From: Lumnitzera littorea
Taxonomy: Eukaryota; Streptophyta; Magnoliopsida; Myrtales; Combretaceae
Length of the DNA stretch: 64,000 nucleotides
Direction: 5' to 3'
Assembly: GCA_024138015.1 (NCBI GenBank)
Contig: JAMXBB010000004.1
Location: 112,443,692 to 112,507,691, forward strand
Shown here: positions 11,325 to 25,175 of the stretch, one piece after another
How the letters are laid out: each line of letters opens with the position of its first letter
How positions within the stretch are numbered: position 1 is the first letter of the stretch
Notes under the pieces: model-generated
What the model was told of the DNA's origin: nothing
Databases searched by the model: none
The model's input: only the letters and a program-made list of their open reading frames with translations
Program-made: the position numbers and the translations under genes

Positions 11325-14300
11325 CTTGCCCTTTGATATGAAGATTTTGATTATTATTAAAGGAGAAAACTTCTGGGAGAAGAATAAATTATTGCTTTAA
11401 AAAAAATTTGGAATTTCAGTAATTATTTATTAGAAATCATTAGGACCGTTGAATTTTGCTTCCTTAATTAGGTCACGTTAAGTAAGGATCCAAACTAGAA
11501 GTGCTTTTGATTTGACAAAATTTTTAATTGTTTGAATAAGAAGAGTTGCTTTGACATCTTCTTTCTGTTCTGTTGACTTTTCCTTTTACCCCCAAACTTT
11601 CGGTTTTTTATTATATTATTTTGAAGCAGCAAATGAGTGGACATTCATCATCTCCACTAATATTAGAGTAGCAAGCGAAAGCAAAAGATATTTTGACAAT
11701 GGTTTCATCATTTTTTTTTTTTTCACTCTTAATAAGCATCAACTTCTATTTAGCCTCCAGGTAGCTAACCAAGGTGACTGGTGTTTTGATAAAAAAAAAA
11801 AGGCGACGGGCGTTGACACAAATTTTTGCAGCTCTTTTACGTTATAATTTTATTTTTTTATTATATTATGCAACTAAATATATTTATTATTATTAGTTTA
11901 TTTAATTAATAATAATGGACCAATCAAAAACTAACATATATCAAGGATGAATGGAAAATTTAATTGAAATCATTTTTTTATGAAAGTTGGAAGATGTTGA
12001 AACTGAAATAGAAGTAAATATATATATATATATATATAATATATTAAGAATTCAAATATAGAAATAAGTAAACATTTTAAGGATTAGATCAATATTATCA
12101 AACTTAAATGGAAAGGTTGACCCAGGAATAAAAGGAGCTAAGGATCGAGAGGGTTAACCGGAAATAAATTATGATTGAGCCAGGCTAATAAAAATATTAT
12201 AATATAATTTATATTTATGCATAAAATAATAAAATTTATCTAATTCCTTGAGAACTAAAAGTTAAAAGTTGAAAACCTTTTACAATTAATTTTTTTGTTT
12301 TTTTTTATCTACATTTAATCTTTTAGTAAATAAGTTGAATTGATTGAATTAACTAGTCCAACTGAGATCACTATCAATAAAGGTCAAATGAGTGGCTCAA
12401 ATAGGCTTTATGAAGAGATTAGATCCAATCGGATTAGATCAAGAGAGTTAATTTAGGTTTAACAACACTAGATTAAATATGTATTTTTCCCAATTTTAAA
12501 ACTTTTTAGCGTAAGATACACGGAATAAGTTTACGTAACCTACAAGAACCTTGGCAGGGAAACATTTACTCTTTTATTATCTCTTTTAGACATAAATCAA
12601 ATGAATTAGGATTTGTTCGTAAATATCATCTTATTTTATTAGATATGGCTTCGGAGAATGAAATAATTATGGACGATTTCAACAAGAATTTCATTTAAAC
12701 AATATATATATATATTTAGTTTATTTCATCTGATCAATGATAGGATCGGTGGATAAGAAAAGAAAAACAATGAAGTGGATTGTTTTGACAAATGCTTTAA
12801 GAGTACTTGTTATTGAAATTATATATCCAATACGGAAATGCATTCTCAAGTTCATTTATTACTAAATATCTATGATCTATTTTCTCTATAAAAGACTAAA
12901 AATACCTCGTTTACATATCATTAGAAAATATATTAACATAAATATAGCAGTAAGAAGGGATAAAATTAAAGTGTGTAAAATATAAAAACGAGTTAAAAGT
13001 GAATTGTCTCACACTAGTACTTTCACATAATAACTCGACCAAATAAAATCTTATTGGAGGAATAGCTTCCCATACACCTATTACAATTTTGACTATCCAA
13101 CAACTAATTAAGTCCTTAGGTAGGATAGTTAGCTACCCTAAAGGATGTGGTCAATATAGGTAGAAGCACACTTGGAACCCAAGTCAATTGACGGGGTATT
13201 TTAAAACCATAGTAAAATACACATGAAATTCATACAAGATCATCATTAGGACCATCAAACTTGCTGACCATCAATGGACCAATCAGATTAATCAACCAAA
13301 ATTAGCTTACCATAAGTAGGAAACATAAAGCTGGTGGTTCGGTGTGAGTATCAATATCTATGAGATTAGAACCTATGTGATCAAGTAAACTCCATGATAT
13401 GTATTAGAAGATAGAGAGGATAGGTGTTTATTCCAAATTTCGTAGTTAGAGTCATAGGATGAGGTACGCTATAGACACTGCTTAGAACCTAGACATGTGC
13501 ATTACATGTTTTAAGATGTAAGGTGTCCTGTAATTTTTCAATATATGCAGATGGACGGGATAATGGAAGTTTTAAGATTAATTGACAAAATTATCTACTC
13601 CCATTAAGCGATTTATTAGATAATAAAAGATGGAGACTCATGAATACTAGTCGAAATTCAGGAAAATCATATCGGTAGCCATTGACCCAACTTGAAAAAG
13701 TTAATAGTCCAGTTCACTAAATTGGAAATGGAAGCAGAGTTGTTTTAAGCGAACTGATGCTCTGGAATCAAACAAGAAAATTCGAATCTGATTAATTCAG
13801 CTTAAAGATCTTCGGACAATTTAAGAATTAAAAATTAAAGCTGTTCATTATAATTAGTCAAGTCAGATAACAGATTTTTCAACAATACTTACGAGGAGCT
13901 TTAGGAACTCCATAATGGCATGTTTGAGGCAATAATACAATACCAACGATACATATAATTTAATTTGATAAATATAACGGAAATTCAATCATATTAGTGT
14001 CACTAATAACCTATCATGTAAGGCAAATACACGATTAGATAGTGAAGATCTATCTCAATGTCCAATTTTTAGTTGATACGGTGGTTAATCTTTGCTGTAT
14101 CTTGTTATAATTTTATGTTTTTGATGAAGTTTGTTATATTTTTATGTGTATAATTTACATTACGAATGTTATTAACATACAAATTTTAAACATAATTGAC
14201 TGATAATATTTTATCTTAAAAAGAAAAAAGAAATTTAAAAAAAAAAAAACAAAAGATCGAAATAGCCTAAAGACACGCAATGCAAGAAACAACAAATACT

Positions 14301-15285
14301 TTTAATTAATGATAAAATAAAACAGATATCGTTTCGTAATTATTACTTTTACTTTACTGTAATCTTTTAAAAAGTTTGAAATAAGAAAATCGTCGTTGCT
14401 CGTCGAGTGGGTCTCACGTGAAGAGACCTGATTTCTCTTCTTACCTGTTCATTATCGTGCGGGTCTTCGTTGAAATGTCCTGGCTCAATCTGATTCTATT
14501 TAAAATTATCTTGTCTGCTATTGCTTCAGGTGCAGGTGTTATAAAGTATAAAAAAATGTATGGATAGGTATGTTAAATTTTAATATAACTTTATGTTTTT
14601 TTTTTATATTTAAAAGTGTAATTTAAAGGTGAAATCTTAATTCTATACAATCATTAATTCCGTTTTTAAGAGGGATTTAATTCTAACTTTAAGGGAATAA
14701 AATACCATTTCTTTCTATCCTTATTAATTGTATTGACTTAAAATTATAAAAAAATTCTACAATCATATTCCCTATTTTAACATCATTAGTTACACTCTTT
14801 ATCCCATCATTCATTTCCATTCTTTTAAATCTAAACCGTTGAATTCATAATTTATTTAAAGTAGTACAAATTAAAGATAAGATAGATAGTATGACTGGTT
14901 TTATAAAAAATAAAAATAGGATCGTACCTCTAAATAAATTTTGACATATAATAATTAAGAGCATTTTTGACAAATAATACTAATTATTATTTATGCATTT
15001 GATGTCATTTTATTCTATTCCATTCTATATGCATACATAAAGCCTTAAAATATTCATATGTATTATAAATTATGCTAAAGTTTCAAATCATCATATCTAT
15101 TGTACTTTTCTTTTTAGATTCTAATTTTGGCCTCGGAGTTATTCATATATTTCTAAAAGCTGAGTAAAATGATATTTTAAGAGTTTATGATATATATCTT
15201 GTTAATAATCGAGGGGTTGTAATTAAGTAAAAAAAAAAACATTAACAAAAAATGAAAAAAAAAGACTCAAATAAACACTTAGGGT
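11325..15285. other. AT-rich intergenic DNA, no gene recognised
   Basis: The short open frame at 11551-11847 is low-complexity and has no recognisable motif. An (AT) microsatellite lies at 12018-12040 and poly-A/T runs are common. I see no RNA gene or retroelement domain. Confidence 0.45.
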
Positions 15286-15289
15286 TATA

Positions 15290-15720
15290 AATAAACCAAA
15301 CCGATTTGCAAATTGCTCAAAATCGGCTTGAGTTTTGCTTGAATTTAACTCAATAATAGTGAAGTTAAGTTCGAGTTCGAATTCGAGCTATTAGAATTCG
15401 AGTTTGAGTAATAAATTGAGTTGAGGTCAAATTTTAAAATTTTGAACTCATTAAGCTCGCAAACCTAATAGAGTTCGATATTATATTTTATATTTTAAAT
15501 ATCAATTAATCTTAGGTTTTATTGTTTAAAATCTATAAAAAAAAGTTTAAATTTAAGTAAATTGATCGAGTCAATCTTAAACTTACCAAATATATTTTAA
15601 ATAAAGCAGGAACTCAAAATTTAAAGTTGAATCAAAACGAACCGGACTCAAAATTGAAATTTATAAATCGTCGAACTTAATATTAAATCAGTCAAAAATC
15701 TACTCCACTAAAACTCTAAA
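15290..15720. repeat. 'TTCGAGTTCGAATTCGAG'-type dispersed plant repeat
   Basis: The stretch is dominated by GAGTT/TTCGAG/AACTC words (densest at 15365-15430) with an AT-rich middle. This composition is characteristic of degraded non-autonomous DNA transposons in plants. Ends and target duplication could not be fixed. Confidence 0.4.
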
Positions 15721-17255
15721 ATAATGTCCTTCGGCGGGTGAAACTGCTTTTAATGCACGACTCCGAGCATTTCACATTCATATTTACCTTTGTTGTCCGA
15801 CTATGCTAGGTGGAGGTGCAAAGGAAAAAGTATTGTTTCCATGCGCGGACCGTTCAATCAACAACAAAAGGGTTGACTTAGAAGTGGGCAATAGAAAACA
15901 AAGAATATTCTTCTCATCATACTTTTTTTCTTTTGGGATGTGGATCTTCTTTGTTTTCACTTCTGTCTATTTCCACAATTCACCTCTTCTGTGTTGCCAC
16001 AATATCATATTAGATTTCAATGAAATTATGATTTAATCTCTTCCAAGTTTCAACATGTCTCATAGTAGTTATTTAATCTTTAGTATTGGTTTTTCATAAT
16101 GCACAGGAAAGCATTTAAAAGGTATAAACTGAGTAAAAGCAAAGAAGAGGAAATGGAGAGGTTCGAATCCACCAAAGAGGCATTTCCCACCGAGAATTAT
16201 GTCTGTATGAGAAGGGACTTTTCCTCTATTGTTAGAAGGTGTAATAGTTATTTAGGGTTATATAATCTTTCAAATTATGAGAGTACAGTGCCCTACTATG
16301 TATTAAGTTATGCATTGACATAACCCCCTATTAATATCATATTTTATATAAATGGTTTTTCTCTTAAATAATAAGAAGGTATAAGTAACAATAATGGAAA
16401 AGTTTGAATAGTAAAGAATATTATCAAGAATGTAGGTTGGAGTTTGGTTTAAATGGCCACGTGTATACTACATGTGTATTGCGCTATATATAGCCTTAAA
16501 AAAATGATGTGAATGGTTTGTAAGGGATAAGAGAGAATGAATTTAAGAGGAGTAAGACAATTTTAAAAGGCTTTAACATATTTGTAATAAGTGGATGAGC
16601 TCAATAACATCAAGCTCTGCTGTTAATTATGAATGGTATTGTGTTCTTTAAATAATTGATTATTTAATCTTTTGAGGAGAAAATCCAGCAATATGATGGT
16701 ATTTGTATAGAATTCTTCATGTTCTAACAAGGAGGGACCTTCAGTATTTATAGAAGCTAGTAGTTAGTTTCATCTTTCATATCACAATGATAATTAATTG
16801 CTAAAATGAATCACCTCAATAATAGATCTCTAAATGGGCTTCTTTTGGATCTAAACCTAGTAAAGACTTTTTTCATGCATGAGCCTATTAAGAAAGATTG
16901 GTAAATAGTTTAATCCAATAAACCTTATTTCAAACCTATCATGCCAAGCTTTCCTTTTTGTCCAAAATTCGTGAACTTGATTAGACTTGTCATCTCAATC
17001 TCAAGAGTCAAACTTAATAATTAGATTTGATGCTTATGAAAAAGTATAAATGATAATAATATAAAATTATAACTAACCTAAATATATTTTATTAATGAAT
17101 AGTTTCAAACAATGAAGGCTTTTCAAAAGTAGGTTTAATGGTCCGACTTAACATTGGTGTTACAATAGTAGGTCATAGATAAAGCAAGCGTGCTTGATTT
17201 TTTTTTCTTTTTTTATTTATGTTTGTGATATTTAATTATATTCATGAGAGATACT
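15721..17255. other. Intergenic, no gene recognised
   Basis: Open frames at 15803-16036 and 16099-16323 show no known motif. A G-box-like CACGTGT (16459) and TATATATA (16485) stand together and could be an old promoter or LTR, but nothing downstream looks coding. Confidence 0.35.
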
Positions 17256-17259
17256 TTAG

Positions 17260-18115
17260 AATTGCCTACATGGATTATCCTTAAGAATATTACAAGATTG
17301 AGATATCCAACGACATGGAAATTGTACTATATATGGTACATGTTCTACAAGGGTTACTTGACATATATATCCTAAAAAGTAGAACTTCAAAAAATTCGAA
17401 ATCGACATGATATCTTTTCTATGACTTACCAGCTTAAGATTTTATAAGTTCTAAAAGTTGATTAAACCAAATTAAAATCTGAACCAAACTAATAAATTCG
17501 ATTTTCAATTCCATTTGAAAGAGATTCAAACGGTTTACAATTTGATTTAGAAAGTTAAAGTGAACCGAATCACTTGAACCTAAACCAAAACGCTTCTGAT
17601 TTAAAAAAAAAAAAAGTAATATTTTTTCCTTTAAAACTATTTTAGCCTTAGTTATATTTTTTTATTATGTCTCTTCTCACACTTAGTTTCTACTGTCTAC
17701 TTCTCTTTTTTCATTATCGTTTTTCATTTCTTCAACAAATTTTCATACTTTTACTATCACTTAAAATGCAATTACTATGATGTAATCCTATGTTGTTTTA
17801 GCTCTCATATAATGTTCCTTATTTTAGATCTTAATGTTTGGTTAAAAGATTTAATAACTATCAGTATTATCAAAAATATTAAAATGTTTTTAAAAGCGAT
17901 TCAAACCCCATCAAAACAAGTTATATTTGACATGGTTCAATTCAGAATCATGAATCATTAAAAACAATCGGGTTCATTAGGAATTCGAATCAAGTGATTT
18001 CAAATGTAGTTAGATTTGTCCCATTTAACCAAATCAAACCAAACCATGAAAAACCCTGCTTAAGACCTACCCGGTTGGGATTTTATAAGTAAGAAGAGTT
18101 GGTTAAATCATGTGC
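17260..18115. repeat. Dispersed repeat interrupted by a GGTTCAAA-type repeat
   Basis: The outer parts (17260-17460 and 18055-18115) match 24890-25175: 'gagatatccaacgacatgg', 'attgtactatatatggtaca' and 'taagacctacccggttggga' have near-identical partners there. The middle (about 17460-18055) is a different repeat, rich in AACCAAAT, GGTTCAATTC and ATCAAACC words. It seems to have inserted into the first one. Confidence 0.5.
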
Positions 18116-19310
18116 TCCTACTGATTAAGAAAACCTAACTCATGGTGAAATTGCAGCGTTGGAGAGCCAAAGAGAAGTTTACATGCAGCTCCTCCACGGA
18201 AACACATTGGAATCTATTGTCCTTGCTGTATGGACCTGGACCAGATTTATGTAAGCACAGAGAGAGAGAGAGAGAGGATGTGGTGAGGGGGGAGTGGGGT
18301 TTGTGGGGGTTCGTGGAATAGTTATATTTGGTAAAAGGACAAGGAAAAGGGATGGATACCCGCTTGCAGAAATAGCAGTACCTTTCCCATAAATTTGAAC
18401 TTTAATTGCTGTGTTACTGCTACCCTACCCCAACACAATATTAAGCGCCTTTCTTCTTCGCCTTCTTCTTCTGGTCACTCATCCTCCTCCTCCTCTTCCT
18501 CTCTCTTTTTCTCTCTCTAGGTACTCCATTGTCGTACTCACACCACCAAAATTCAAGCACTGCCAATGACCAACTTCTTGGGAGAAAAAATAATAAAAAT
18601 TTAAAAATATGACAGCGCACCCATAAGGCCACAACACGATGACACAACACAACATTAGAACAGTTATTTTCGTACTGCAATCATAAAAGCAACCACAACG
18701 TGATGCCAACTTTTGTTTCAACTTGCAACACACCACCCCAATTCATATAATCAACCCTTCTTTTTTTATTTTATTTTTTTCTCACAAACTCCAAGACGTC
18801 CACCCCTTCTTTTTTTTAAAAAAAATTATTTATTCAATATGTACTGCCTTTCCCACTAAGTCTAAGGTTCGAATCTGCCTTGACCAAAAGAACATTAATC
18901 ATTTGACTGAACTTTTTTAATGACCCAGAGGGAAAGATATATGCTTTGGTTTACGTGCTTTATCATAACCAACAACACTTCATAGTGACTAAAGATTGCA
19001 ACTTTCAACTTATTTTCTTTATCACATAAACCGAAAAGGATAAGTTGGAAATTCTCTTGTCGTCTTCTTCTTCTTCTGCTGCTGCTGCTGCTGCTACACA
19101 AGTGAGTTTCTTTTCTATAAGGAGTTTTTAGTGTTGGACATAAGACAATCATCGTCTTGTGCTGTCGTTTTGTTAGTCTTACTTATTTATGCTCTGCTTT
19201 TCGGATATGACATGTTAAGATGGATTAAAGTATTTCTGGGTTTTCATTGTGTGGTTCGTTACTATGCTTTTATGAAGTAAAGTTTCGAACATTTCCTAGA
19301 TTGTGCGACG
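18116..19310. other. Upstream region of the aminotransferase cluster with microsatellites
   Basis: No gene is called. An (AG)9 tract lies at 18259-18276, a CT/CCT-rich tract at 18478-18520 and CTTCTT...CTGCTG at 19058-19095. The last is followed by 'acacaagtgagt', which could be the end of a non-coding first exon (donor GTGAGT). That would make it a 5' leader of the first aminotransferase gene. This is inference only. Confidence 0.35.
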
Positions 19311-21018
19311 CAGTTCACTCGCGGAATATGTCTTCCGTATCCATGCATTGTTTGTTTGTTTGCTGTTTAAATTTTTCCCCGATAAAAATTCAGTGTTTGT
19401 TATATTATGTTTATCACCTGTCACAGTATGTTGATCAGTTAAGAGCTTATATAATAATATTTTTACATCTTTATGTATTTACTTTTCAGTATAATATATA
19501 ATCGATGTTGAGAAACATTTTTTGTTTTTTCTATTAATAAGAGTAAAATAATTTTTTTTTTTTTTTTGGGCTAGAGTAAAGAAATATATATATATGTTCG
19601 TGCTATATTGTATATATTATGTATAAATATTTATACATTGCATTTCTTAGTTGAACATGTCTATTTTTGTAAAGATCATTCCCATTTGTCTAGTTTATGG
19701 GGTTCAAAGGAAAGAAGATATGGGAGATTTAGCATGGATTTTTTTTTTTTTTTGTTTGTTTTGGAGTGGAAGTCATGTTGAGTTATGGGTTTACCAATAA
19801 AGTAGAAAAATTATTATGATAAATATCACTCAGAGCCCCATTGTGTTGCTGTTTTTTAAAATACACCTTACCATTTTAGGAAACCTCAATTAATGTATAT
19901 TAGGATCAACAACCGTCTACATCCATATGATTCCCGTTTCTCCTTTGCTCTGCTTCTTATTTGAAAAGCTAGCGGTAGGTAAGTATAAAGAGACTTTTAT
20001 TATCAATTGCTTTGCTAAGCTTCATGATTCCTTTATAGCTTTTTGTCATTTATTTCTAGTTTTACAATGTGTATGAAAAGATTATCTATGCATTCTCTAT
20101 GTGCATGTCTCTGTCCTTTTGCTTTTTCTCAGTCATTGTTTACATGTTTTTCTTTTGAAAATCTACTCCTATATCCCCCGGCCTCCCCACCCCCACCCAA
20201 AAAAAAAAAACTAATTAAATCGATAAAAAATTATCTACCTTGTGAAATTTTTTATGGCATTGCAATATTGGGTTGCAATGTGGTTTCACGACTAACAAGA
20301 GTCTTTTCATGTTCATTTTCGTTGTTATTATTGATGGAGAGAATCATACTATAGTTAGCATTCATTTTCTCTTTCTCCACCTTCTTAATGACAATTTCAT
20401 GGGAGGTTATGACTTGTGTTAGACTACATGGATTTGTTGCAAACTACCTATGATATAGTCCCTTAATGAGGAGGCCATTCTTTTGATGGAATAGGTGCGC
20501 TTTGTCTTCTCATACATTTAAAATCTGAAGGGTTTTTCTTGTGATCTCAAAGACCATATTCACTCATAATTTAGGATGTATCATGGGGAATGTTTTCCAA
20601 ACTTCTGTTAGATGTGTAGTCACTGCTTACTAGATTATGATGCCACATCCCTTTCCTTTTCCTCTCAAATCCTGCTGGTTCTCTTAAGTCTTCATATAAT
20701 GGTCACGAAGAGTTCATATGGTGCAACAAATGCATGAGTTATATGATGAGAAGTTTGAAGCTCTGTGGGGATACCTAAACATGCTATTGTTAGAATCATA
20801 TTAGCTTATATGCCTGATTGAATTAGGTACCAACATGCAAAGCTTGTCGATACATAAGGTGTTTATACAGACTTTCGGTGGACTGAAATGCTTGCACAAG
20901 TAGTTATTGCGAGTCCAGAAGTGCCTTTTATCTGTAGTGAGAGATTTAGCTCCCACTGGGTTGTGCATCGATGCAACATAACCTTATTTTGAACATTAGG
21001 TTCAGCTCAAGAGAAGAG

Positions 21019-24000
21019 ATGGCAAACCTATGGGATCTACTTTCAGTGAAGAACATTCTGGTTCTCTCTGTTGCTCTCAATGTAAGCCTACTGCTCAAAA
21101 TTATTCAAGAGAAAGAAAAGACAAAGGATGGACTCAGTGGTTCCTCACTAAAGGAGACTACAGATGCTTTATGGGCAGCAGCACCTATAAACAAGGTCAG
21201 CTCAATCCTGGAAACCAATGTTCAAAACTGTGAAGATGATGAAGACATAGAAGATGAAGGAGAGCAAATGGTATATGTTGACCAGTAAGTGCATGATGAA
21301 CTTGTCCTTGAGCGAAGTATGTCTTTGGCAATTAGTATAAATCAAGTAGATGAAAATTGTAATCCCTTTCTACGCAGTATAAAATAACTTAGTGTTTAGT
21401 AGATCACTGCCACACTTAATAATATCAATTTCTTACCCTTGATACTACCGCATAAAATCAAGAAAGAAAAGCCATTATCTTGAAAGAAAGCTGATAAATA
21501 TCTAGAAATGTAGAATTAGTAATTTCTTAGTTGAGTCACATGTAAGAAGGATGTTTATGTCCTTGTCCTCCTTAATATCCCACTCTAATGAGGAAAAAGT
21601 ACCGTGAGAACCCGTTGTATGAGGTGCTATTTTAGTGTCAATCCGTGATCAAATGATGATATATATTGTTCTAATTTAGTTGTGCATACTGAGCAGTGGT
21701 GATCCTACAATGTTCGAGAGATACTGGAAACAAATGGGTGACAAAACCACAACGATGATCCCAGGATGGAAATTTTTAAGTTATTTTTCAGACAGAGGGA
21801 ATCTCTGCTGGTTTTTGCTGCCTGAACTTGCCAAGGAGATTAAACGACTACATAAAATAGTTAATAATGCTGTCACTCAGGATCGTTACATCATTGTTGG
21901 GACAGGATCCTCACAGCTCTATCAAGCTACCCTATATGCTTACTCTTCAAGCAACTCCTCTAAACCCATAAATGTGGTGGCTGCTGCTCCATACTACTCT
22001 GTAAGTTCTGATTAACTAGTTTTGTCGCGTATATCCATTACAGTATGTGAATTATCATTAGAAAATTAAGCTTTGATATATCTATCATGTGTCGACTCAT
22101 ACACTGTAATTGTCTCTGTGTGTTTTCCTTTAGAATTATGGGTGCAATTCACTTTACACCTTACTGGCAAGTAACTTTGAAAACAAACATTCAGTTTGTT
22201 TATTGTTTTATAACATCATAGAGCTAATTGAAATGCTATATTCGGCATCCTGCTTTAAAATCCATAGGAAAGTAAATTGTGTTTAACAATACTTGTAGGT
22301 ATATCCTGTACTGACTGACTGTGTGAAGTCAAGCCTATATAAATGGGCTGGCGATGCTCACACTTTTAGGAGTAACAGCCCCTATATTGAGGTTGTAACC
22401 TCCCCAAACAATCCTGATGGCTCTATTAGGCATTCAATCGTCAACTGCAGTGAAGGGATGTTGATTCATGATCTTGCCTACTATTGGCCCCAGTATACTC
22501 CAATTATCTCTCCTGCAGATCATGATCTGATGTTGTTCACTGTCTCCAAGGCCACAGGCCATGCAGGGACACGCATCGGGTAAGGCAGATTTAACTTTTG
22601 AAGAAATCTACTCACTCTGCATACTGATTGTATGTTCAGTTGAAGTAGCTGGTATTTCTTGGCCATTTGGATCTATTGTGTCATACTTCTTTATTATGTA
22701 GAATGCCATTGCCTGGTTACAGCTAGTGGCTGATGCTATTATCCATAAGGAAGAGTAGCTATACTTTTGGTAAAAGGAGTAAATTTCTAATATAGACCAT
22801 AATTTATATGCCATGTGGAAGCAAGGCAAAGGTACTATGCATATAGTTCCTACAACTTGCTCTCACCTATGGTTTGTAGGCTGTGTCTAGGCAAGAAAGA
22901 GTTATAAGGTGATGGGTGAACAATGAATGGACAGGATCCTAGCCTTATGAGCCAAATTAAGTGAACTGTCTGGATTGGACAATCTGAACATAATTAAAAG
23001 GCTTTAATTGCACTTGTCTTTCTGAATCAGTTGCAAAAATGAATTTGAAGGCTACCAGTGGAATAAAGATTGTTATTACTAACACCATAACCAACTGATC
23101 TAAAAGTTAAAACTTGTAAATGTTGTGTAGATCATTATACTCATTACTTAACATTTTTTCTTGCTTATGGGCTGGACTTTTGACTAAGGCCCAACGAGTG
23201 GACCACTTGATGAAATGGGGGTTGACTTAACAATGCTGGGGTTTGGTTGAATTCATAATCTCCTGCTCTAATACCATATTATTATATATCTATTAACTTA
23301 AGCTTATAAATGTAGTGTAGACCATTATACTTATTACTTAACAAGATAAAGCTGTGAAACTTGATTTATGGTTAAAGAAAATTCTTGAATGACATCGTTT
23401 CTAAAAAAATTATTATTGTTATGTTTTAGATGGGCAATAGTCAAGGACAAAGAAATTGCCGAGAAAATGACTAAATACATAGAGCTCACAACCATTGGGG
23501 TATCGAGGGATGCTCAATTTCGGTCAGCAAAAATCTTGAAGGTCGTGGCAGACAGCTGCAAACAAGAAGGAGAAAACTTTTTTAGTTTTAGTAACCGTCT
23601 CCTGACAGAAAGGTGGAAGCAACTTGAAGAGGTGGTTAACCAAAGTGGAATCTTTAGTCTACCAGAGTTTACTACAGAGTTCTGCAACTTTTTAGGGCGA
23701 TCCTTTAAGACTCTACCAGGTATTTACCATTTTAAATAAAATTTTATTAAAAGTTCTTTCAACTACAAACACAGTTTAGATAAACAATGATTTGATCTAA
23801 AAGCTAAACATGTTGTATCACAAATGATTTTATATCTATTGATTAGCATAAAATGAATGCACAAAGTTCGAAAAGTTTAAAGTTGTCACATTTAGTGTGG
23901 CTTTATATTTATCGATTGATACCGCTCACATTTTCACCTCTTTCCAGCTTTTGCATGGCTAAAGTGTGAGGCTGACGTTGAAGATTGTGAAAGCTTTCTC

Positions 24001-24135
24001 AAAGAGCATAAAATATCAACCAGGACTGGAAGAAAATTTGGATGCAGTTCATCATATGTCCGGGCAAGCATGTTGGACAGTGATAGCACCTTTGATCGCT
24101 TCGTGAAAAGGTTGTCACAAATTAAGCTATCATAA
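21019..24135 (+). CDS. TAR2: Tryptophan aminotransferase, TAA1/TAR2-like (copy 1, complete)
   Basis: This PLP enzyme converts L-tryptophan to indole-3-pyruvate, the first step of the main auxin route, which YUCCA oxygenases complete. Five exons join in frame: 21019-21284, 21697-22000, 22299-22579, 23430-23719 and 23948-24135, giving 442 residues, close to Arabidopsis TAR2 (about 440). Residues 1-28 form an uncleaved hydrophobic anchor ('NILVLSVALNVSLLLKI') like that of TAR2, followed by an acidic linker. The aminotransferase core begins at 'HGDPTMFERYW' (about residue 89). Visible sites are the loop 'GTGSSQLYQA' (158-167), 'SPNNPDG' with N228, 'HDLAYYWP' with Y251, and the PLP lysine K274 in 'SKATGHAG'. 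All introns are GT-AG. It lacks the EGF-like cysteine region of TAR3/TAR4, so it is of the TAA1/TAR2 branch. An in-frame ATG at 20971 is an alternative start, but 21019 aligns with the family. A short upstream ORF begins at 20888. A second copy follows 2.3 kb downstream. Confidence 0.93.
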
Positions 24136-24704
24136 GAATGGACCATGCATAATCATTAGAGCAGAGGTTTAGGCAAAGAAGCTTCATTCTTTTATGTGCA
24201 GCTTATTAGAAAGAGTACATGGAGATCAGTTTAGTGAAACTACAAATCAGTAGCCACTTAATAACTTACGCTTGATTGATTCTTCGAGTAGTCTGATTTG
24301 GAGCTAAAACCAGGTCTATAATTCTTGTACATGGTATACATACATTGCTATATGGTAATTTTCAGGAGCTATGAACGGGCATCACCCCATTGGGTAGCAG
24401 TCAATTACAGTTATCTTTCTATTTTTCAACTGGAAAGGCAATTTTGATTTCCGCATTGATTGTTGAAGATGATCTACTGTCCAGTTGCTTCTTCTTTATT
24501 TGTTTTGCAATTCTAAGATCATTTTTGCAGTGGTTAAACCAACATGATTGGAGTTTGGAAGAGATCAATATCATGAGCAAACTGGTTATATCTCCCCATC
24601 ATTGAAATATAAATTTTTGGAAGTTTTGGATGATCCAAAGGCTTGCCTATACTTGTAAGACTTTGTATCTCAAATTAAGTAGAGATTGGACAATGGCCCA
24701 TGAA

Positions 24705-24890
24705 AATGTGCCCTTAGTGGATGAGGACTTGTATTGTTACATAAGCACCCCCGAGTTCAATCCATATGGGTAGTAGAACAAGGGAAGTTTTCTTCTCTAT
24801 TAATCCGTAAAGCCGAGCTTGGACATGCTGCCTTTGATTTGCATGGTGAGATGGACCGATGAGGTCAAGCCCTCGATATTACCTAACTAC
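24705..24890 (+). repeat. SINE-like stretch, paired with 28605-28790
   Basis: It shows 'cttagtggatgagg' and, about 40 bases later, 'gagttcaatcc', which fits an RNA polymerase III B box. The A box is poor. Both copies sit at the same place relative to the aminotransferase genes, so they come from the duplication and do not prove a mobile family. Confidence 0.3.
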
Positions 24891-25175
24891 AATGACTATC
24901 CTACACAATATTACAAAATTAAAAGATATCCAATGACAGAGAAATTGTACTATATATTGTAAATGCTCTGCAATGGTTCCATGACATGTACCCTATGCTG
25001 CGCAGCTTCAAAAATTTTGAAATGGAAATCTCTCTTATTACATAATACCTATCTTAAGGCCTACCCAATTAGGATTTTATAATTTTGGAGAGTTGGATAA
25101 AGTTTAACTGCATAATACCTATTTTAAGACCCACCTAACTAGGATTTTATAAGTCACGAGTTGGATAAATTTTTT
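24890..25175. repeat. Second copy of the 17260-18115 dispersed repeat
   Basis: It matches both outer parts of the upstream repeat without the inserted middle, which supports the idea that the upstream copy was interrupted later. It begins near 'cctacacaatattacaaaatt' and ends near 'cgagttggataaa'. Confidence 0.5.

Larger units (their letters stand above)
19317..24890 (+). repeat. Tandem duplication, unit 1 (contains aminotransferase copy 1)
   Basis: Flanking as well as coding DNA is shared with unit 2 (25190-28790). Upstream, 'aagagcttatataa', 'ggctagagtaaa' and 'tagcatggatt' recur at 25308, 25474 and 25631. Downstream, 'cttagtggatgagg' and 'gagttcaatccat' recur at 28614 and 28651. Unit 1 is longer because of insertions in introns and the upstream region. 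Confidence 0.75.

Noticed and set aside
11551..11847. 98-codon open frame
   Set aside because: Built on poly-T and poly-A runs with no homology I recognise. No splice or promoter context.
16150..16180. tRNA-like B box (GGTTCGAATCC); another at 18868
   Set aside because: No A box at proper spacing and no cloverleaf.
18479..18736. Overlapping minus-strand frames with Arg/Glu-rich ends
   Set aside because: The Arg/Glu tail is a translated CT microsatellite.
20971..21018. Alternative upstream start for aminotransferase copy 1
   Set aside because: In frame, but the 16 extra residues have no counterpart in TAR2. The 21019 start gives the family's usual N-terminus and length.
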